A stretch of 64,000 nucleotides of DNA. Source: Saussurea involucrata (Eukaryota; Streptophyta; Magnoliopsida; Asterales; Asteraceae). The stretch spans positions 17,101,001-17,165,000 of the forward strand of contig CM066322.1 of NCBI GenBank assembly GCA_033807775.1. The letters run 5' to 3'. This document shows positions 34,784-47,395 of this stretch, piece after piece; the stretch's first letter is position 1, and each line of letters opens with the position of its first letter. Under the pieces are notes generated by a model that did not search any database, was not told where the DNA came from, and worked only from the letters and a program-made list of their open reading frames with translations. A program made the position numbers and the translations under genes.

Positions 34784-36676
34784 TGTAACACCCTAAAATT
34801 CAGGGCCAATTTAAACCTCAAAATACACATGTTAAGATCATCAAAATATCGGACTTTTATAAACCAAAGGATCAAAAGTAAGTTTCTATATACATAAGAT
34901 CATCTAACTTAAATAATCTGATCAATCTAATTATACATCACAATAAGATCAACTAGATTATCTAAGGCTTGTCCCAAAAGTCATCAAAATACCCTGATCC
35001 TTTGATATCGCCAAGTCTGATTGTTCTTCAACTGTCATCTCACTTCCCCACTATTTCCCAGAGCCTGTACCTGGTAAGACAATTTAATTTGAAACATTAG
35101 ACTTTCGCCTAGTGAGATTATCCAAATCAAATTAAAATTAATCAACAAAATATTAACAGATATATCACACCTGTTAACGGCCATTTTACCATACCAAGCT
35201 CTTATCAACCAAAGGAATCCACCTATTCCTTACTTATGACTAATTCATCTAGTCATCATATTATCAACGAGAATTACTATAAATCCCACCGGACTTATAA
35301 ATAACTCTAACTCCCAGAAATTACAGTTTCCAAACCTGCTTCTTTCTGAATTAGGATGTCAAATCCTCAACAATAAAGATATCTCATCTTTCGCTTGAAA
35401 TGGGAATTACAACTCTAAGTCTGCCATTCCTCATTTCGTTTCCTCCCCATCTTGAATCACTGGTCTCAAATGAGATTTCCTTCTTATCGCGATCAACAAC
35501 CACCAGAGACCCTCACAGATGATTCAAGATTCACTCCAACAACTAGAAATACATCCTAACGGTCCCCTGGCTAGTAAACGGTTCTCATTATACCGCACTT
35601 TATGCCCACTAGACCAGATGCATATTTCTAGCCAACGCCACACAATAATTGTGTACCATCACTCTATCTATTGTATACTAAAGTTATACAATACAACATA
35701 TATTCTATATCTCTATGTACAGAATATTAATTTCAACGATTATCCTTACTTTGCCATTTAGCATCGGGGATTAACATCTCAACATTTAACTACAGCTCCG
35801 GACTCATAAATAAGTCCTTACAATTTAACATATTATGGTTTTTACATCACCAACAGAGTTATAAACATATAACAAATAGCATATACATATCAGATTGCAT
35901 ATCACATAACAGCCTCAAAATACTACTGAAAGTCAAAACTTTTCGCAAGCTACTGTAGCGAAAAGCTACACTTTTCGCAAGCCAAAGCTGCGAAAAGTCC
36001 ACTTCTCGCAACCCACTATTGCGAAAACTCTACTTTTCGCAACCCTATATTACGAAAAGTCCAGAATTCGCAACCCTTGGTTGCGAAAACTTCACTTTTC
36101 GCAATACACTGTTGCGCAAAGTCACTGTTCATCGTCACTTCCATTTCGATTCAGTTCTTCCTTTGACTCATTAAGCTTACCAATTCTTAATCAAATCATA
36201 CCACTGATATCATATACAAGTATAGCATATCTATAACACTTTTAATTGCTTAATTTTAACAAGAATGAATAACTCACCTGGGCTTTCTTGAACACAGTAA
36301 ACTTCCAATTCAATGGCTTAATCAACAGCTTAATCAAATCACAAATCCAAATCAACAGCTTTCTTTCTTCTTCTCCTTTTTAAAATCTTTCTCTCTGTCT
36401 CGTTCTATCTCTCTCTCTCTCTCGATATTCCTCTGTTTGATTTTCTTCTTTTCTTTTTAGAATACTAAACAAAGGAAATCAGTATTATCAAACACTGATT
36501 CCTCCTAATGTGACACCTCACAGAAAAGCATGAGTCATTAACTCAATTTTCCAATATAACCCCAAACCCTCAAAAATAACAATTCAACCCTCCAAGTTAA
36601 TTTTCTCATAACTAAATTGTACCAAAAATACAATTTATATCTTATTAATTTACAATGGAAATTTCGGGATGTTACA
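34784..36676 (-). repeat. LTR of the young Gypsy element (3' in its own orientation)
   Basis: Contains a hairpin array of TTTTCGCAA...TTGCGAAAA units (35938-36120), an AGGC-like hairpin near 35099, a CT microsatellite (about 36400-36425) and CCAGGTGAGTT on the minus strand at about 36271-36281. Confidence 0.92.
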
Positions 36677-36717
36677 ATACTCCCCAACTTGAAAAGGATT
36701 TCGTCCCCGAAATCAAA

Positions 36718-37008
36718 CTAAGCAAACAATTGAGGGTATCGTTTCTTCATTTCTTCCTCCGACTCTAAAGTCACGTTACTGCCCCGGTGATGTTTCCATT
36801 GTACCTTCAACATAGGCACCTCTTTGCCGTTCCTTAACTTCCGAACCGATCTTTCTAGAATCGCTTCCGGTTCTTCCACACCGCGACTCTTTTCATCTAC
36901 TCTCACATCGGTGAGTGAAATCACATCTTCCTCTTCGGCCAAATATTTCTGAAGATAACATACTTGGAAGGTATTACGTACCCCTCCCAATTCTGGCAGA
37001 AGGTCCAC
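36718..37008 (-). pseudogene. Integrase C-terminal / chromodomain-like tail
   Basis: A 96-codon minus-strand frame next to the polypurine tract, open a little further upstream without an ATG. It reads LLPELGGVRNTFQVCYLQKY, an acidic linker, EEPEAILERSVRKLRNGKEV and VQWKHHRGSNVTLESEEEMK before RYPQLFA. This is the conserved end of plant Ty3/Gypsy polyproteins: the HVxNL-type integrase end followed by the degenerate chromodomain (VQWKH...TWE). The rest of pol is absent, so this is a remnant; chromodomains of this type help target insertion. Confidence 0.8.
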
Positions 37009-40000
37009 ATGATATACTTGTAAACCAATCCTTTTAGAGTAATTGTTATCCTCAAATCCATGTTTGACTACTTCTTAGTCTAGCATACCGTTATCATTTC
37101 TCTCTTGGTTACACGGAATCTCCACCACACAGCTACAGTCCAAAAGGGCAGTTTCTCTAAAAACGTCAGTTAAGATCTCTAACCAAATCCTCGTAACACC
37201 GAGAACTGCACTCGATGTATTTCTTTTACATCTACTGAATACTCCAACACTATAGCTTAACGGTTACAATATTCTCTTCACCTTAAAACCCATGGGATTT
37301 AGAAGAACAAGAGTCTTCCTTTCACCCCCATCATCATCTCAACTCACTCTCCAGGTCTCAAAATAACATTAACATGTACTACTTGAAATTTCCACGTACA
37401 CTGTAAATTAAGCATACTCGTTACTATTAAATACTTCAACAACCATGGCAGTCCATTAATACATCCATGACTTACACGTTTCTTCGGTATAGAATGTTAA
37501 CACTTCCTCACATCACCATCTCATCGCACAACCACAATACAACCAAGCACCAAAGTATTGAACATCAAGAGTGATAACTCTATTGAACCTGCAATATGAT
37601 TATATTCTTAAGTCCAATCTTTCTATCATAGGAAGCAACTTACACAATCAAAATCACTTTGGGTAAACACCCAATACCATTCCGACATTCTGTTTTGATA
37701 TTAGCCATATCTCTACTCCATCTTACAAACTACATGCCCCAACAACTTTAATGACAAAGTGGTACTTTTCATCCGGAATCCCCGAAAAGACTTCCATCAG
37801 ATGCTTCCTAGTTCTAACTTTATAATACATACTAGTTGACACATTTATCTCGGCAGTTGATACCAATACTCACTCGTACATTCTCCACACATAACCTTTC
37901 ACCACAGACCAGGTTTTTCACAATCATTCATACACATATTAACCGAGTTTATTTCACTAAATATCTCCTCCCCAACTTTAGTTGAACTACCACTCTCGAT
38001 TTGCTAAATATCTTGAACTTATTCGTTCATACTAGCTCCTTGTGGTTCCAAACCAATACTAAAACACGGTATAATCCTTCACGGATCAACATTTTCCATA
38101 CTTCACTTCATTTGTGCCTAATACTTTCTCCTTTGTAAACCATCCACATCGCAAGTAAAATACTTCTATAACACAACAGTCTTCATAATCTTAACACTCT
38201 TACAAAGTGGTCCTTCAGCTTTTATTCTTCTGATTTAAGACTTAACAATAATTAATTCCAAAAGAATACCCAAAACATTCACATCATGCAAACTTCTATT
38301 TTAATACAATCCATGTAATCCCAACCCAAGCCTTCAACAAGTTTATTAAATCGGGTCAATGCTCTCAAGACTCAATTGAGTTCAAAACCGAGCCATCTAC
38401 TCCAAGGATCAATGATCATTATGCAACATACGTTCCGAGGCATGATAAATCTATGACTCCTTCATTGCTACTTTCCCAACGAAATCAATTTATATAGGTA
38501 TATGCAACTCTTATATACTTCACAATGTATATACTCCGCTAAGGTTCATTGGTTCCAAAGGTATTAAAAACGCGAGAATTTTTAGACAGTCTTTACACTT
38601 AAGACCGACACTTATTTAAATAGAATGTAATTAAGCATATAACTCAACCAAGACTCCATCTCGAGTCGTTAAAACTGACAAACATTCAAAAGACTCATTT
38701 GAATATCAATCAAGCCTTTAAGGCCAAAATATTCGTTTGGTTAAACATGTGCCACTCACACGATTTCGTAAAAATGCCTCTTTACTCAAAATCTTTACCT
38801 TATTAATCCCTTAATTGGCCATCGACCCCTAAACAAAGGTTTACACTCAAAACTTTACATGGTCGGATTTGCCAAAATCTCCCAACCCACATGTTCGTAT
38901 TTTAAAACATAATACATCATAATTATTGCACACTCACAATATATATTAAAAGCGTGTTTTGACTACATGTCTTTCACTTGTGTAACAATTAATCAAAACT
39001 TCTTTCATTAATAATTTATTCGACAATCATCCAAAATCCCCCAATCGTGTCGCACACACTAATAACCACTTTGCGCATACCCTCTGCATAACAGCATACC
39101 GATATCGCTCACGGTTTTGTTCCTATCCGCACAGACATACGCGGGACGCATCCAAACCGCACCCAGTGATAAACAAAAGGCCTCATACACCTTACACCAC
39201 TATCGCCTTCGAAGTCAAAGCTTGACATGTCAGTACTTCCTTAACCCTGAACCTAATCCTTCCTCCAGACACGACCGACCCTCGACAACTGTATTATTAG
39301 TCACCGAACAAGGGTACAGACCCTCACATTATTGTTACTAAAGTCCACTTTCGACTCTCTCACTATTCATTTCTCAATTGAATACAATTACCAAAACCAC
39401 AAACTTTCTCCCAAGGTTTATCCAGCACCTCTCCACTCTTGGAGTTCTTTCTTAGCTTATAGCGTAATACTCTACGACCTAGTGAGTTCATAGCCTTCAT
39501 GCATGACAATATAATAAATAACTCAATCCGCACTTTTCTCATTTAAATAAACAACATTCAGAACAACGTGGGCACACACGACCCCAATCATTTTCATAAT
39601 TCCCATGTGCTACACAACGATCTCAAAATCGTTTGTATATAAATTTCCGTAAAACTCAATCTTTCTCAACCAAAAGATGTTGTTACAACAGTAATACGAA
39701 GATCTTTTTATACGACAAAAGTTTAAAATTTATTGACACAATGTAAACTAGTCGTTTCTCACACTCATTTATACGATATCATCAAATCAATACCTTTGTT
39801 GGTTATAAAAAGTTTACTGATCAACACTTTCTTGACCTATTTGCTATCATACAACTTCTTATGTAAAGTATGAAGTATTTTGCAAGTTGCTAAGCTCCAA
39901 AAATTTCGTTAGGCAGCGTAATTGAAATTGCCCTTTTTCTTTAAATCCATACTTGCACTACTAATTCATCCTTGAATAAAACTGTTATTTATGCATTTGG

Positions 40001-40713
40001 TTTGAAATCAAGAAAACTCATGTAACACACACTAAAACACCATGCACAAAACTTACTCGCAATGAAGGCTACTTACTCAAACAAGGTCAATCGTTTTACT
40101 TACGTGACTTATCATTGACATTCTACCTCCGACCAGAGGTCGCCCTCTAGGCCTTATAATAATTGCTATACATGCATTCCATGGCCCCCCATACTTAACC
40201 ATGTCCTACTAATTCCGTCTTAATCAATCATCTCATACTCTATCTCTGCACACATCAACCACCTATTAAAGTTTACCTTGGCGGACGTTCATGAGTCCCG
40301 CCAATTCCAGGTTGTCCTTCCAAACCCCAATCATTTACCGATCTGTCCTCCAAAGGATTTTAGTGGTATAATCACCATCGTTCTACTATAACCTAAAGGG
40401 ATAACCATAAGAAATGGTTATGCACATACCCCTATACCAAATGTACTTACTGATCGTTAGTCACTGTAACAATTTAGAAATAAGTATGCTCGCGTAACAA
40501 TATATTCATAATAACAGTAGCTAATTGAAATTGTGAATATATCATACAGGAGAATCCTCGTTACCATTGTCACCGTACCAACTTCTCATATTTCCGTCAA
40601 TTCTAAGACTATTCCGTCTTAGTACTTCTACCCATCTCTCACAATCATAACTTATTGTCATCACAGCTTAAGTCTAGGCATATCAGGTTCATACCTAGTT
40701 CGCTTAAACTAAT
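37009..40713 (-). other. Non-coding internal domain of the young Gypsy element
   Basis: No long ORF on either strand. The part from about 38280 to 39050 aligns collinearly with 62860-63640 near the right end of the window, which lies within a different LTR, so the domain is a mosaic that includes LTR-like sequence. Another part near 39240-39330 matches the host internal domain near 31200-31290. Confidence 0.6.
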
Positions 40714-40725
40714 GCTCTGATACCA
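40714..40725 (-). promoter_or_regulatory. Primer-binding site of the young Gypsy element
   Basis: The minus strand reads TGGTATCAGAGC three bases inside the LTR; matches initiator-Met tRNA. Confidence 0.85.
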
Positions 40726-40728
40726 TAC

Positions 40729-42617
40729 TGTAACACCCTAAAATTCAGGGCCAATTTAAACCTCAAAATACACATGTTAAGATCATCAAAATATCAGACT
40801 TTTATAAACCAAAGGATCAAAAGTAAGTTTCTATATACATAAGATCATCTAACTTAAATAATCTGATCAATCTAATTATACATCACAATAAGATCAACTA
40901 GATTATCTAAGGCTTGTCCCAAAAGTCATCAAAATACCCTGATCCTTTGATATCGCCAAGTCTGATTGTTCTTCAACTGTCATCTCACTTCCCCACTATT
41001 TCCCAGAGCCTGTACCTAGTAAGACAATTTAATTTGAAACATTAGGCTTTCGCCTAGTGAGATTATCCAAATCAAATTAAAATTAATCAACAAAATATTA
41101 ACATATATATTACACCTGTTAACGGCCATTTTACCATACCAAGCTCTTATCAACCAAAGGAATCCACCTATTCCTTACTTATGACTAATTCATCTAGTCA
41201 TCATATTATCAACGAGAATTACTATAAATCCCACCGGACTTATAAATAACTCTAACTCCCAGAAATTACAGTTTCCAAACCTGCTTCTTTCTGAATTAGG
41301 ATGTCAAATCCTCAACAATAAAGATATCTCATCTTTCGCTTGAAATGGGAATTACAACTCTAAGTCTGCCATTCCTCATTTCGTTTCCTCCCCATCTTGA
41401 ATCACTGGTCTCAAATGAGATTTCCTTCTTATCGCGATCAACAACCACCAGAGACCCTCACAGATGATTCAAGATTCACTCCAACAACTAGAAATACATC
41501 CTAACGGTCCCCTGGCTAGTAAACGGTTCTCATTATACCGCACTTTATGCCCACTAGACCAGATGCATATTTCTAGCCAACGCCACACAATAATTGTGTA
41601 TCATCACTCTATCTATTGTATACTAAAGTTATACAATACAACATATATTCTATATCTCTATGTACAGAATATTAATTTCAACGATTATCCTTACTTTGCC
41701 ATTTAGCATCGGGGATTAACATCTCAACATTTAACTACAGCTCCGGACTCATAAATAAGTCCTTACAATTTAACATATTATGGTTTTTACATCACCAACA
41801 GAGTTATAAACATATAACAAATAGCATATACATATCAGATTGCATGTCACATAACAGCCTCAAAATACTACTGAAAGTCAAAACTTTTCGCAAGCTACTG
41901 TAGCGAAAAGCTACACTTTTCGCAAGCCAAAGCTGCGAAAAGTCCACTTCTCGCAACCCACTATTGCAAAAACTCTACTTTTCGCAACCCTCTATTACGA
42001 AAAGTCCAGAATTCGCAACCCTTGGTTGCGAAAACTTCACTTTTCGCAATACACTGTTGCGCAAAGTCACTGTTCATCGTCACTTCCATTTCGATTCAGT
42101 TCTTCCTTTGACTCATTAAGCTTACCAATTCTTAATCAAATCATACCACTGATATCATATACAAGTATAGCATATCTATAACACTTTTAATTGCTTAATT
42201 TTAACAAGAATGAATAACTCACCTGGGCTTTATTGAACACAGTAAACTTCCAATTCAATGGCTTAATCAACAGCTTAATCAAATCACAAATCCAAATCAA
42301 CAGCTTTCTTTCTTCTTTTCCTTTTTAAAATCTTTCTCTCTGTCTCGTTCTATCTCTCTCTCTCGATATTCCTCTGTTTGATTTTCTTCTTTTCTTTTTA
42401 GAATACTAAACAAAGGAAATCAGTATTATCAAACACTGATTCCTCCTAATGTGACACCTCACAGAAAAGCATGAGTCATTAACTCAATTTTCCAATATAA
42501 CCCCAAACCCTCAAAAATAACAATTCAACCCTCCAAGTTAATTTTCTCATAACTAAATTGTACCAAAAATACAATTTATATCTTATTAATTTACAATGGA
42601 AATTTCGGGATGTTACA
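40729..42617 (-). repeat. LTR of the young Gypsy element (5' in its own orientation)
   Basis: Near-identical to 34784-36676. The hairpin array is at about 41884-42065. Confidence 0.92.
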
Positions 42618-42622
42618 ACCAT

Positions 42623-42990
42623 AGTTGATGTTTTTATGAAGAATGTGAACTATTTCAATGAAATGATTTTATACTGTGATACATGTTTATGGAGGGAATT
42701 CACTAGACCTTTTGGTCTAACCCTCACTTTTCAAAACTAAACCATTTTCAGGTAAGTGTGTTACGGGTTCTTCTAGTAAGAACTAAGAGATATGCAAGAA
42801 GGATTTGGAGCTTAGAGCGACTCCAAGATTTTGATTTTGATGACTATAGATAGAGCTCTCGGCTGTGGATTAGAGACTTCCGATGTCAAGTTTTGTTTAG
42901 TATAGGTTGATGATGTTTTAGAGACAAGTTATTTATATAATCCGAATGCTTATTCTATGTTAATGCATGTTATATTTTTGGGACGTTACA
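42623..42990 (+). repeat. 3' LTR of the host element, last part
   Basis: Collinear with 20896-21269 of the 5' LTR. Confidence 0.9.
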
Positions 42991-43046
42991 GTTTATTAAT
43001 GTTTTAATATCTTTTAATTTACTATAAGAAAAGTGATTTTATATTA

Positions 43047-43165
43047 GGGTAATTAATTAAAATACCCTAAGTCAAACCATCTTTTACTGAAATACCCAAA
43101 ATCTCTCCCACTTTGCAAAAATACCCCAAAAATCCGCGATGGGAGCCCGCGATCGCGGGCCAGGG
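43047..43165. repeat. Left terminal inverted repeat of the Ulp1 MULE
   Basis: Inverted match to 50268-50385; includes the palindrome GCCCGCGATCGCGGGC at about 43147. Confidence 0.85.
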
Positions 43166-43369
43166 ACCTTTTCTGACACTTTTTTAAACTTGCAGGGACC
43201 ATTTTTGAAAAATGGAATCCCGCGATGGGGTTATTTTTGTGACTTTTCAATTGCAAGGGACCATTTTTGAAAAATTCCAGGGACCATTTATGAAAAGTTT
43301 GATATTTTGGCACTGTTCACCCCATTTCGTTCATTTTTACGAATTTAAAATGAAATGTTACACTTTCAA

Positions 43370-43580
43370 CCCCTATACTTATTTACTAAATTTACTTTAT
43401 ACCTTTTACTTTCATTATTTTAATTTTACATTTAACACATATAATCGTTTATTAACTAAAATACGTTAAAAAAATACGTTTTAATTTTAACAAATTACAC
43501 CATTATAATCGTCTCTTCGATATGTTCGAAATGAGCCCAATCTTGAATTTTTTTGGATTTATATATTTTAATATATATCA
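43370..43580 (+). repeat. Subterminal repeat shared with the OTU MULE
   Basis: Same sequence family (TATACTTATTTA...TTACTTTATACCTTTT...CGTCTC.TCGAT.....CGAAATGA) as 50815-51010, 51480-51720 and 51850-52060 forward, and 51215-51450, 59190-59400 and 59660-59860 reversed. Confidence 0.8.
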
Positions 43581-44397
43581 TATACAGTTATACACTACAT
43601 AAAAAAAAATTTATATTTAAAATTCATACTCTTATAGTTAATTATTTAATTTATGGTACATCTCTTATTTTTTTTTCAATTTTGTTTTACACTCCTATCG
43701 CATTAACATAATAATCATATATTAACTAATTCATTAAATCGTTTTAAATTATTATTATTTGAATGTGTTTATAGATTTCGTCTGAAAAAGTTGCCTGCAT
43801 GATTCCACTGAAAAAGTAACTGCAATATTCGTCTGCTCTTGAATAAAGGTCTTTCATTAGGCAGAAAATTAGTCTTTAAGTAGTCAAACATAGCTAATTA
43901 ATGAGAATTTAGATCAGATTTATATGGTACTATCAAATGCAAGTTTCTATAATATAGATATTGTTCTACATTACATGATACCAATTTTTGCATCATATGA
44001 ATCACTTCCAGATAACAAGAACCAATACCCCAATAATCAAGAAATAAATGTTTGTTCATCCAATAATCTCTGTATTAGGATTATCGCAAGTTTCATAAAC
44101 CTACTTACTAGGTGTTGGAAATATGGGTTTTACTAAACTTTGGACGCATTTAAATTTATATATATGTGTTATATATAACTAACTTTTAGTAGGTTTATGT
44201 TCTTCTATATGAGATCTTCGAAATGATATATAATGCGTCCAAAATAGAGTATGTGTGAAAGAGATATCGATACTCAAAGTTGAGTAAATGGATGAAATTA
44301 GCAAAAACCAAATGAAGTAAACAGTAAGTCAATCACAATACTTTAACAAAATAAGTTAATACTAAAAATAACAATTATTTAATGTTACATAAACAAC
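43581..44397. other. AT-rich 3' flank of the Ulp1 gene
   Basis: No ORF or structure that I can support. A polyadenylation region is expected but not identified. Confidence 0.4.
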
Positions 44398-45599
44398 CTA
44401 ACTTTGATTTATTTGACAATGGGCATAAATGGACTCCGCCATATGTATGTGAAATGCCTTGGCCTCGGCCTCGGTCTGGTCAGGGTGTACAAATACCACA
44501 TCGTTATTTATCAAGATGCTGGCATTACGACATACCCAGACACCGCAATCCGCATTCATCCCGGCCTGCTGGGTGTATTCTTGGCGAACTTATGGCGAAA
44601 GAGCTCTGGCCTATCGCGACGCCTCGTGTCCTTGACCCGACAAAAGAAGTCAAATAGCACATCTTTAAACCTTCTCATCTGGTCTTCCAATTGGTCTCTG
44701 AAGAGATTGGCACTATCGCTGTCATATATGGTCATGGTCATAGCGTCAAGCTCAAACACTCCAAGCAGCCAATGTTTGGGATGAATGCATATTGGGATGT
44801 ACACCTGAAATATTACAATATTAGACAACTTAGTTAGCAACAAAACAACTTAAATAAAATAAGAGTAAAACGATTTACATACCACATCGAGGAGAGCCCA
44901 AGAAACCCCTTCCATGTCGTTGCATGAGTTGGCCACGGAGGCGGGACCTTGATGGGGGAGCACCAGGTAGGCAAAGAAAATACTATACATTATGGTCCAC
45001 CTGGTGTCTGTTCCACGATGTCTTTGCAACAGCGAGACCCAACAATCGATGTGCTATACATAAAAAATAGATGGTTAGACATGTAATATAAACATATTTG
45101 ATTATATGACTATAGTTAAACTTCATACTAACCACATCCTGTAACTCAGACTCCAAAGGGTCATCCGCCAGCAATACTTGGAAAAAGCGGGGGGTGATTT
45201 CCAGGCTCAAGTAAGAGACGAATATCATGGGGGAGAGGTGACCAGTCCGACACATCCTCAATATTTCCGATGCCGGTTGAGGCTCCGGTGAAGGCACCTT
45301 TCCCTTTTTCTTTCCTCCCTTCTTTCCCCCCGCTTTCTTTGCTTGTTTTTTAGCGGGCGGTGGTGTCGTAGATCCTTGTTGGCCAAACGGGTGACGAAAC
45401 CATTGTGAAATTGATCGCGGCCGCTTTTGAGGGAGCGGGGTCACCTGTGGTGGTGGATCTACAACATCCATCGAGTCATCGTCAGGCTCCGAGAAGTGAT
45501 CCTGGATAATAGGAGACCCCGTCTGAAAATTACGTTACTCAATGTTTTAAGTACAATTTAGGAAAAGTTCACAATTAAACCAAAACTACCAAAATAACT

Positions 45600-46190
45600 T
45601 ACAGTATGCATTTCCGGCCTGTAATAGTCATCGGCCGAACCGCCAAAGATGTTTGTGATTGCTGTGGTGGCGAACGACGGCATGTGCTGTGCCCCCGACA
45701 TCCCGGCCTGCGTGACATTGATCATTAAAATAGTTACAAAATTAGGATTATCGATATATAACTATAATGGTTACTCAGTGTCACTAACACTCTCCGGGAT
45801 AGTCGAATATGATGTGGTGGCGAACGGCGGCGGCATCTGCGAGGTGTATGCCCCCGACATCCCGGCCTGCGTGACATTGATCATTAAAATAGTTACAAAA
45901 TTAGGAACAAACATATAACTATAATGGTTACTCAGTGTCACTTACACTCTCCGGGATAGTAGAATAGGATGTGGTGGCGAACGGCGTTTGGGACATCCCG
46001 GCCCCCGACATCCCGACCTGCGTGACATTGATCATTATAAGAGTTACAAACTTAGAAACAAACATATAAATATAATGGTTACTCAATGTCACTTACATTT
46101 TCAGGGAATGACGGATGGGATGTGGTGGCAAACGTCGCATGTGCCCCCTGTCCGAACGGAGCGGGGATCGGTGTCGTACTCGACAGCTAA
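45600..46190 (-). repeat. Tandemly repeated intron-exon units in the Ulp1 gene
   Basis: Exons 5, 6 and 7 each begin (A/V)GMSGA and contain FATT.(Y/I), and their downstream introns are near-identical (TGACATTGATCATTA motif at about 45713, 45872 and 46023; period about 150-160 bp). Exon 4 shares the FATTS part. Confidence 0.85.
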
Positions 46191-47395
46191 AACAAATTTA
46201 GAACGTAATATTGATATACAAACTAAATAAACGTGGCCAACAAATTAAGTTAAACACTAACATTGACAGCGCTAAACTGTCTGTAGACTTCCTCCAGATA
46301 GTGTACACGTGTCTCTAGCGGCCCGTGGACGTAGTCCCACAGGACTTCATGTGAGCCACGCTGTTGCTCGTAGGAAGGGGCCGCCTGATATGGATTGTAG
46401 GAGGAGGAAGGGGGCGCCTGGTAGGAGGAGGAAGGGGGCGCCTGGTAGGAGGAGGAACGGGCCGGCTGGTAGGAGGAGGAAGAGGGCGGCTGGTATCCAC
46501 CGGAAGGGGGCTTGTCGTCGTCTTCCCAACGGGTTCCCCTAAGTACTCGATCGTCGCGCTTGACGAAATATCGGATTGATGCGGGAAACACCTCCAAGAT
46601 CCATATCTGGAATTAGACAAGAAGAGCAAGTACGTAAAAAGAAAAGCCAAACAGTTTGTATGTATTATTAACAATTGTTATACTACGTATCTAACCTTGA
46701 AGGCGTATGTAAAACCACAAAGATTCATCTTTGCATGTCGATCGGCGCGTCTGCCTATGGCTCGGTGCAGATTAGAGTAGCAATGTGTCCAGATATGGCT
46801 ACCCCACGGGTAGCTGTTAAACAGCTCAAGGTCCTCGACGGCCCTAAGGACCGTCGATGAAGCATGCTGGCTATACTCACGGCCCAGGAAGCCCATATCC
46901 ACGATCACCACCAAGCATACACGGACAGCATCGTCGTCGGTTAGGGCACTAAGGCCCTCTTTCATCTTTTCCCGGGCTGCCTTCAGCTTCAAACGAGATG
47001 CTGAAATGCCGAAAACCCTAGGAACGAAGGAGCAGTCTTCTAAGGGAGGAAGGGGGAGCCTCTCCAAAACGTAGTCCTGTAATTCGACAGAACTCCCGAC
47101 GCCCAAAATGCAATTGAGAGCCGAAGAAATCAAAATGCATCTCCTCCGGCTCAGCGTTGGCGTCCTCGACCTCCAACTGTAGAAACATGTGTACTAGCGT
47201 AGGGTCGCCACCAGAGTAAGACACATCCATCCATGGCCCGAACGGTGTCCCTCTATAGATGGTCTCAAGGGTATCCGCGCGATCACCTAATCCCCTAAAC
47301 AGCGCTCCTAATTCCTCGATGTATGAAACTTTGCACCTTACCGTCAAGTCGATGTTAAAGAAATCCTTCTACATAGTCATTCACAGATGTTATAG

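Larger units (their letters stand above)
34784..42617 (-). mobile_element. Young Ty3/Gypsy-like element without pol, sibling of the host
   Basis: A 7834-bp element in the host 3' LTR, target duplication ACCAT at 34779-34783 and 42618-42622. LTRs 34784-36676 and 40729-42617 (TGTAACACCC...GATGTTACA) differ at only about a dozen positions plus a CT-repeat length change, so the insertion is recent. The PBS TGGTATCAGAGC reads minus at 40714-40725, and the polypurine tract (TTGGGGAGTA, minus) is at about 36677-36690. The internal 4.05 kb has one recognisable coding segment, the chromodomain-like tail at 36718-37008. A young but pol-less copy must have been mobilised in trans. Confidence 0.9.
8387..42990 (+). 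mobile_element. Host Ty3/Gypsy-like LTR retrotransposon carrying four nested elements
   Basis: The outer boundaries are TGTAACAACC at 8387 and GGACGTTACA ending at 42990, with a GTTTA target duplication at 8382-8386 and 42991-42995. The 5' LTR is in three pieces (8387-8656, 13378-14165, 20696-21269) and the 3' LTR in two (33503-34783, 42623-42990). Each totals about 1.64 kb. A primer-binding site TGGTATCAGAGCC at 21272 matches initiator-Met tRNA, and a G-rich polypurine tract sits at 33489-33502. With the inserts removed the element is about 7.8 kb with a 4.5-kb internal domain. No reverse transcriptase is readable; only an integrase C-terminal remnant lies next to the 3' LTR. It is probably a non-autonomous derivative (LARD-like) of a chromovirus-type lineage. 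Confidence 0.9.

Noticed and set aside
36718..37008. Stand-alone host chromodomain gene
   Set aside because: Its position beside the polypurine tract and its wording match the end of Gypsy pol, and it lacks an ATG.
35519..41706. Identical 80-codon ORFs at 35519-35761 and 41464-41706
   Set aside because: They are the same position in the two LTRs of one element and have no domain; they are identical only because the LTRs are.
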